NCBI GenBank assembly: GCA_003313425.1 | Contig: NHZP01000098.1 | Location: forward strand, 1 to 64,000 | Direction of reading: 5' to 3' | Length of the DNA: 64,000 bases | From: Pseudopyrenochaeta lycopersici | Lineage: Eukaryota; Ascomycota; Dothideomycetes; Pleosporales; Pseudopyrenochaetaceae | In this document: in pieces, positions 61,026-64,000 of the stretch | Position numbering within the stretch: position 1 is the stretch's first letter | Layout of the letters: every line of letters starts with the position of its first letter | Program-made: the position numbers and the translations under genes | Notes under the pieces: model-generated | What the model was told of the DNA's origin: nothing | The model's database searches: none | Seen by the model: only the letters and a program-made list of their open reading frames with translations

Positions 61026-61687
61026 ATGGAATCGCGACGCGAAGCTGGTTCAGATTTTGTTGATGTTCTAACGGATACGTTGGCGGAGGGCATCCCGGGG
61101 GAACCTTTCGCAGGGACTGTAGAGGAGTTGGAGGACGTGAGAAGTCGCGTCGCTGGTAAGTGCTTAGTTCGTAGGCCTTTTAGTGGGGAACCACAACTGA
61201 CTGTGTAGCAGAGTTAGTGGAACAACCTGGTTCAGTAACGTGCCATATTAAGCAGGACGGATCATGGTCCTGGACAGTGGGTAGCATGTCTAAGCTGGAT
61301 CTTGTGAAGCAAAAGATCAGGGAATTGGAGACGGGGCGGAGGCCATTTCGTTTTATTAGAGGGAGCGGCGGTGAAGCATGCGCGCTGCTGTTGCTGAAGA
61401 TAGACATTGTACACGATGGTGGATTAGGTCCACGAGTTATTGTCGCGCCCTTGTCAGTTAAGGCGCTGGATCTGCTTGCGCGTAGCGTACTATCTATCAG
61501 TCGGGACGATGGGAAGTTGGTGGATACATTCTCTGCGGATACAGACTTTATCCGGCGTATGCTCATACAGTTGGATGGTAGGCATGACCTTGGTTACCAA
61601 GATTCTTCTCCGGCCCGTCCGGAATGGCGGCGCTTTTTTTTACTACCCACGGTTACATCGCGTGGCGTCTTTTTCAAGATTGAGTAA
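61026..61687 (+). CDS. U39: short two-exon array protein (201 aa)
   Basis: Join 61026-61155 and 61212-61687; intron GTAAGT...CTGACTGTGTAGCAG, phase 1. An out-of-frame ATG (61021) lies five bases upstream. Exon 1: MESRREAGSDFVDVL, PGEPFAGTVEELEDVRSRVAG. Exon 2: LVEQPGSVTCHIKQDGSWSW then TVGSMSKLD in place of LTKESG, LLLLKIDIV, VAPLSVKALDLLARSVLS. The Cys motif and GISDAVG are absent; it ends LPTVTSRGVFFKIE. Layout resembles U10. Tandem copy follows as U40. Confidence 0.72.
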
Positions 61688-62030
61688 ACAGTGCTAGACG
61701 GGTGTTGGCACCGTATCGATATGTTTTGTTAGCAAGCAGCTAAATAGGGGTGTAGTTGGGTTCAGCGATAGATTACCCGACAGGAGCTTGTTATGGCTTG
61801 CGATGGCTGGAGAGGTTTTTTATATGGTATGTTTATACCGTATAGTGCCTTCTGTAGGGGCGTCGATCGTGGTACAGAGTCGGTGTAGACTGAGGGAATG
61901 ATTATTTTGTAGGACAAAAAATTGGTGTAAGAATAAGTTATATTAATATTCTTTTTAGGCAAACTATATGCATGGAGTCTGTCCGTGAGTTGTTGTGGAA
62001 CAATAAGAGGAATAACCAAAAATAAAAAAT
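61688..62030. other. U39 3' tail
   Basis: About 340 bp of AT-rich sequence, no gene; contains TTATATTAATATTCTT and no obvious signal. Confidence 0.5.
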
Positions 62031-62532
62031 GGTAAGTCCCAAAAAAAATCCCAAATTTTTTGGCTAAGTCCGATTTCACAGTGGCTGGAGGCCATGTTGG
62101 GTCACATGGAGGTGTGGCGCGAAGAGGGCACGGGCCCATCCTCAACTTTCTAGTGTGGCGTTTTGCCTATATATGATTCCTTTCACTAGAAAGTTGTCAA
62201 GTGGTCACCAGCCTTGCGCTGGTTACCCTTGCCACTTTACCGTTAAGCAGAGCCCATGAGTGGAACGAGTACCGAAGGGTTAGACTACTTGTAGGCTAGG
62301 GGCGCTGCCCCTTGTAAGCAAGCCGAAGCACGGACGTCGCGGGTCAGATGACCTCAGGTTGCACGTGGGAGACACTCTTGGCCCCACCACCCTCTCAATC
62401 AGTACGCTGATTGGGCTATGAACATAGAGTCATGGAATGGGCCGCGCTCTGCCTTCTAGGGACTAGTGTCTCTTGGCAAAGACAGCATGGACATGTCTAT
62501 ATATAAGAGGGGAGGCCCTCCCCGTCCATGGA
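62031..62532 (+). repeat. Boundary module U39/U40 with promoter
   Basis: Lead-in with A8 and T6 runs around CCCAAA; perfect arms (left 62143-62155) around GGCGTTTTGCC; core 62174. From the core identical to U39: stem 62281-62298, inverted CCAAT 62410-62414, TATATATAAG 62498-62507. Confidence 0.8.
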
Positions 62533-62597
62533 CAGGATTTGTGTCTCTTTTTGATCATACACGACATTGTTCGTCTAGAGAACAATTGTGGTATGCG

Positions 62598-63259
62598 ATG
62601 GAATCGCGACGCGAAGCTGGTTCAGATTTTGTTGATGTTCTAACGGATACGTTGGCGGAGGGCATCCCGGGGGAACCTTTCGCAGGGACTGTAGAGGAGT
62701 TGGAGGACGTGAGAAGTCGCGTCGCTGGTAAGTGCTTAGTTCGTAGGCCTTTTAGTGGGGAACCACAACTGACTGTGTAGCAGAGTTAGTGGAACAACCT
62801 GGTTCAGTAACGTGCCATATTAAGCAGGACGGATCATGGTCCTGGACAGTGGGTAGCATGTCTAAGCTGGATCTTGTGAAGCAAAAGATCAGGGAATTGG
62901 AGACGGGGCGGAGGCCATTTCGTTTTATTAGAGGGAGCGGCGGTGAAGCATGCGCGCTGCTGTTGCTGAAGATAGACATTGTACACGATGGTGGATTAGG
63001 TCCACGAGTTATTGTCGCGCCCTTGTCAGTTAAGGCGCTGGATCTGCTTGCGCGTAGCGTACTATCTATCAGTCGGGACGATGGGAAGTTGGTGGATACA
63101 TTCTCTGCGGATACAGACTTTATCCGGCGTATGCTCATACAGTTGGATGGTAGGCATGACCTTGGTTACCAAGATTCTTCTCCGGCCCGTCCGGAATGGC
63201 GGCGCTTTTTTTTACTACCCACGGTTACATCGCGTGGCGTCTTTTTCAAGATTGAGTAA
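62598..63259 (+). CDS. U40: short two-exon array protein, identical to U39 (201 aa)
   Basis: Join 62598-62727 and 62784-63259. Both exons translate identically to U39. Adjacent identical copies fit unequal exchange or copying at the boundary element. Confidence 0.72.
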
Positions 63260-63602
63260 ACAGTGCTAGACGGGTGTTGGCACCGTATCGATATGTTTTG
63301 TTAGCAAGCAGCTAAATAGGGGTGTAGTTGGGTTCAGCGATAGATTACCCGACAGGAGCTTGTTATGGCTTGCGATGGCTGGAGAGGTTTTTTATATGGT
63401 ATGTTTATACCGTATAGTGCCTTCTGTAGGGGCGTCGATCGTGGTACAGAGTCGGTGTAGACTGAGGGAATGATTATTTTGTAGGACAAAAAATTGGTGT
63501 AAGAATAAGTTATATTAATATTCTTTTTAGGCAAACTATATGCATGGAGTCTGTCCGTGAGTTGTTGTGGAACAATAAGAGGAATAACCAAAAATAAAAA
63601 AT
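63260..63602. other. U40 3' tail
   Basis: Same AT-rich tail as U39 (61688-62030). Nothing further seen. Confidence 0.5.
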
Positions 63603-64000
63603 GGTAAGTCCCAAAAAAAATCCCAAATTTTTTGGCTAAGTCCGATTTCACAGTGGCTGGAGGCCATGTTGGGTCACATGGAGGTGTGGCGCGAAGAGGG
63701 CACGGGCCCATCCTCAACTTTCTAGTGTGGCGTTTTGCCTATATATGATTCCTTTCACTAGAAAGTTGTCAAGTGGTCGAGAGCCTTGCGCTCGGGACCA
63801 CGACGGCTTTACTGTAAGCTTTGCCTGTGACTGGAGGGAACAGCGGACGCGTCAAACTACTTGTAGTTTAATGGCAAAAGCCCCGGTAAGCAACATGCAG
63901 CACGGACCGTGTGAGTCAGATGACCGCAGGGTTGCCCACTCTCTCTCAGATCTTTGGTCTGATTTGTTAGCGGGAGCGTTGGGAGCTAGTAGCGGGTCAC
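63603..64000 (+). repeat. Boundary module U40/U41, breaking off after the CAGATC hairpin
   Basis: Perfect arms (left 63715-63727) around GGCGTTTTGCC; core 63746. Stem AAACTACTTGTAGTTT 63854-63869; CAGATCTTTGGTCTG 63948-63962. The usual ATTGGTCTATG is replaced by ATTTGTTAGCGGG, so the module diverges from about 63965: a TATA-less unit type or an array edge. Confidence 0.7.

Larger units (their letters stand above)
62174..63745 (+). repeat. Unit U40, tandem copy of U39
   Basis: 1572 bp, same length and sequence as 60602-62173, directly adjacent. The only adjacent duplicate in the window. Confidence 0.88.

Noticed and set aside
721..63745. Quantisation of unit lengths in 10.5-bp steps
   Set aside because: Lengths cluster loosely near 1570, 1580 and 1590, but 40 values measured by eye are too few to claim helical phasing.
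721..63746. CRISPR array
   Set aside because: Repeats are spaced about 1.57 kb apart and separate genes, not short spacers.
721..63746. Bacterial integron with attC sites
   Set aside because: Cassette-like layout, but the genes have spliceosomal introns, TATA and CCAAT boxes. There is no integrase and no attC consensus.
721..63746. LTR retrotransposon or helitron array
   Set aside because: No reverse transcriptase, Rep/helicase, target-site duplications or long terminal repeats are visible; the gene content differs from unit to unit.

Overview
The window is a tandem array of eukaryotic gene cassettes, all transcribed left to right. A conserved core, TATATATGATTCCTTTCAC followed by TAGAAAGTTG, occurs 41 times. 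Measured at the TGATTCC in each core, the 40 complete units (U1 at 721 to U40 ending at 63745) are 1558 to 1593 bp long, mean about 1576 bp. Fragments lie at both ends (U0, 1-720; U41, from 63746). TATA boxes, inverted CCAAT boxes, E-boxes, short GT-AG introns with a CTAAC-like branch site and occasional AATAAA signals point to a protist nuclear genome or a large or segmented DNA virus of a eukaryote. I cannot name the organism. No replication, capsid, polymerase, rRNA or tRNA gene was recognised.

Each unit has the same layout: the boundary hairpin; about 250 bp of hairpins whose stems change by compensating substitutions; an E-box, an inverted CCAAT box and a TATA box; a small inverted repeat between TATA and a CACGGAG-like initiator; one gene; an AT-rich 3' tail; and a further run of hairpins leading into the next boundary. 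Tails after the gene vary from about 210 to 690 bp, while unit length varies by about 2 percent.

Most genes (about 27 of the 40 complete units, plus U0) belong to one unrecognised family. Exon 1 has 25-80 codons, is F-box-like in a few units, and usually ends in an R-x-H-V-like motif. A 47-79 nt phase-1 intron follows, then exon 2 of about 150-200 codons. Exon 2 usually carries WWLTKESG near its start, FAELSxEALD in the middle, a CxCx5CxxC motif, and WFxGISDAVG near the end. Divergent members (U3, U4, U6, U10, U21, U23, U26, U28, U35, U39/U40) keep the splice site but lose some motifs. A second group (U7/U13, U15/U17, U18, U22) has TATA promoters and unrelated small proteins. A third (U8, U29, U37) lacks a recognisable TATA box and encodes basic proteins that look related to one another. 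U1, U9 and U24 are decayed, and U2 needs a frame change.

Six pairs of units are near-identical (U1/U24, U7/U13, U14/U34, U15/U17, U31/U38, U39/U40), and identity begins and ends at the boundary hairpin. The array therefore appears to shuffle and copy whole fixed-length cassettes. F-box-like exons suggest that some products are substrate adaptors of ubiquitin ligases; the role of the exon-2 domain is unknown.
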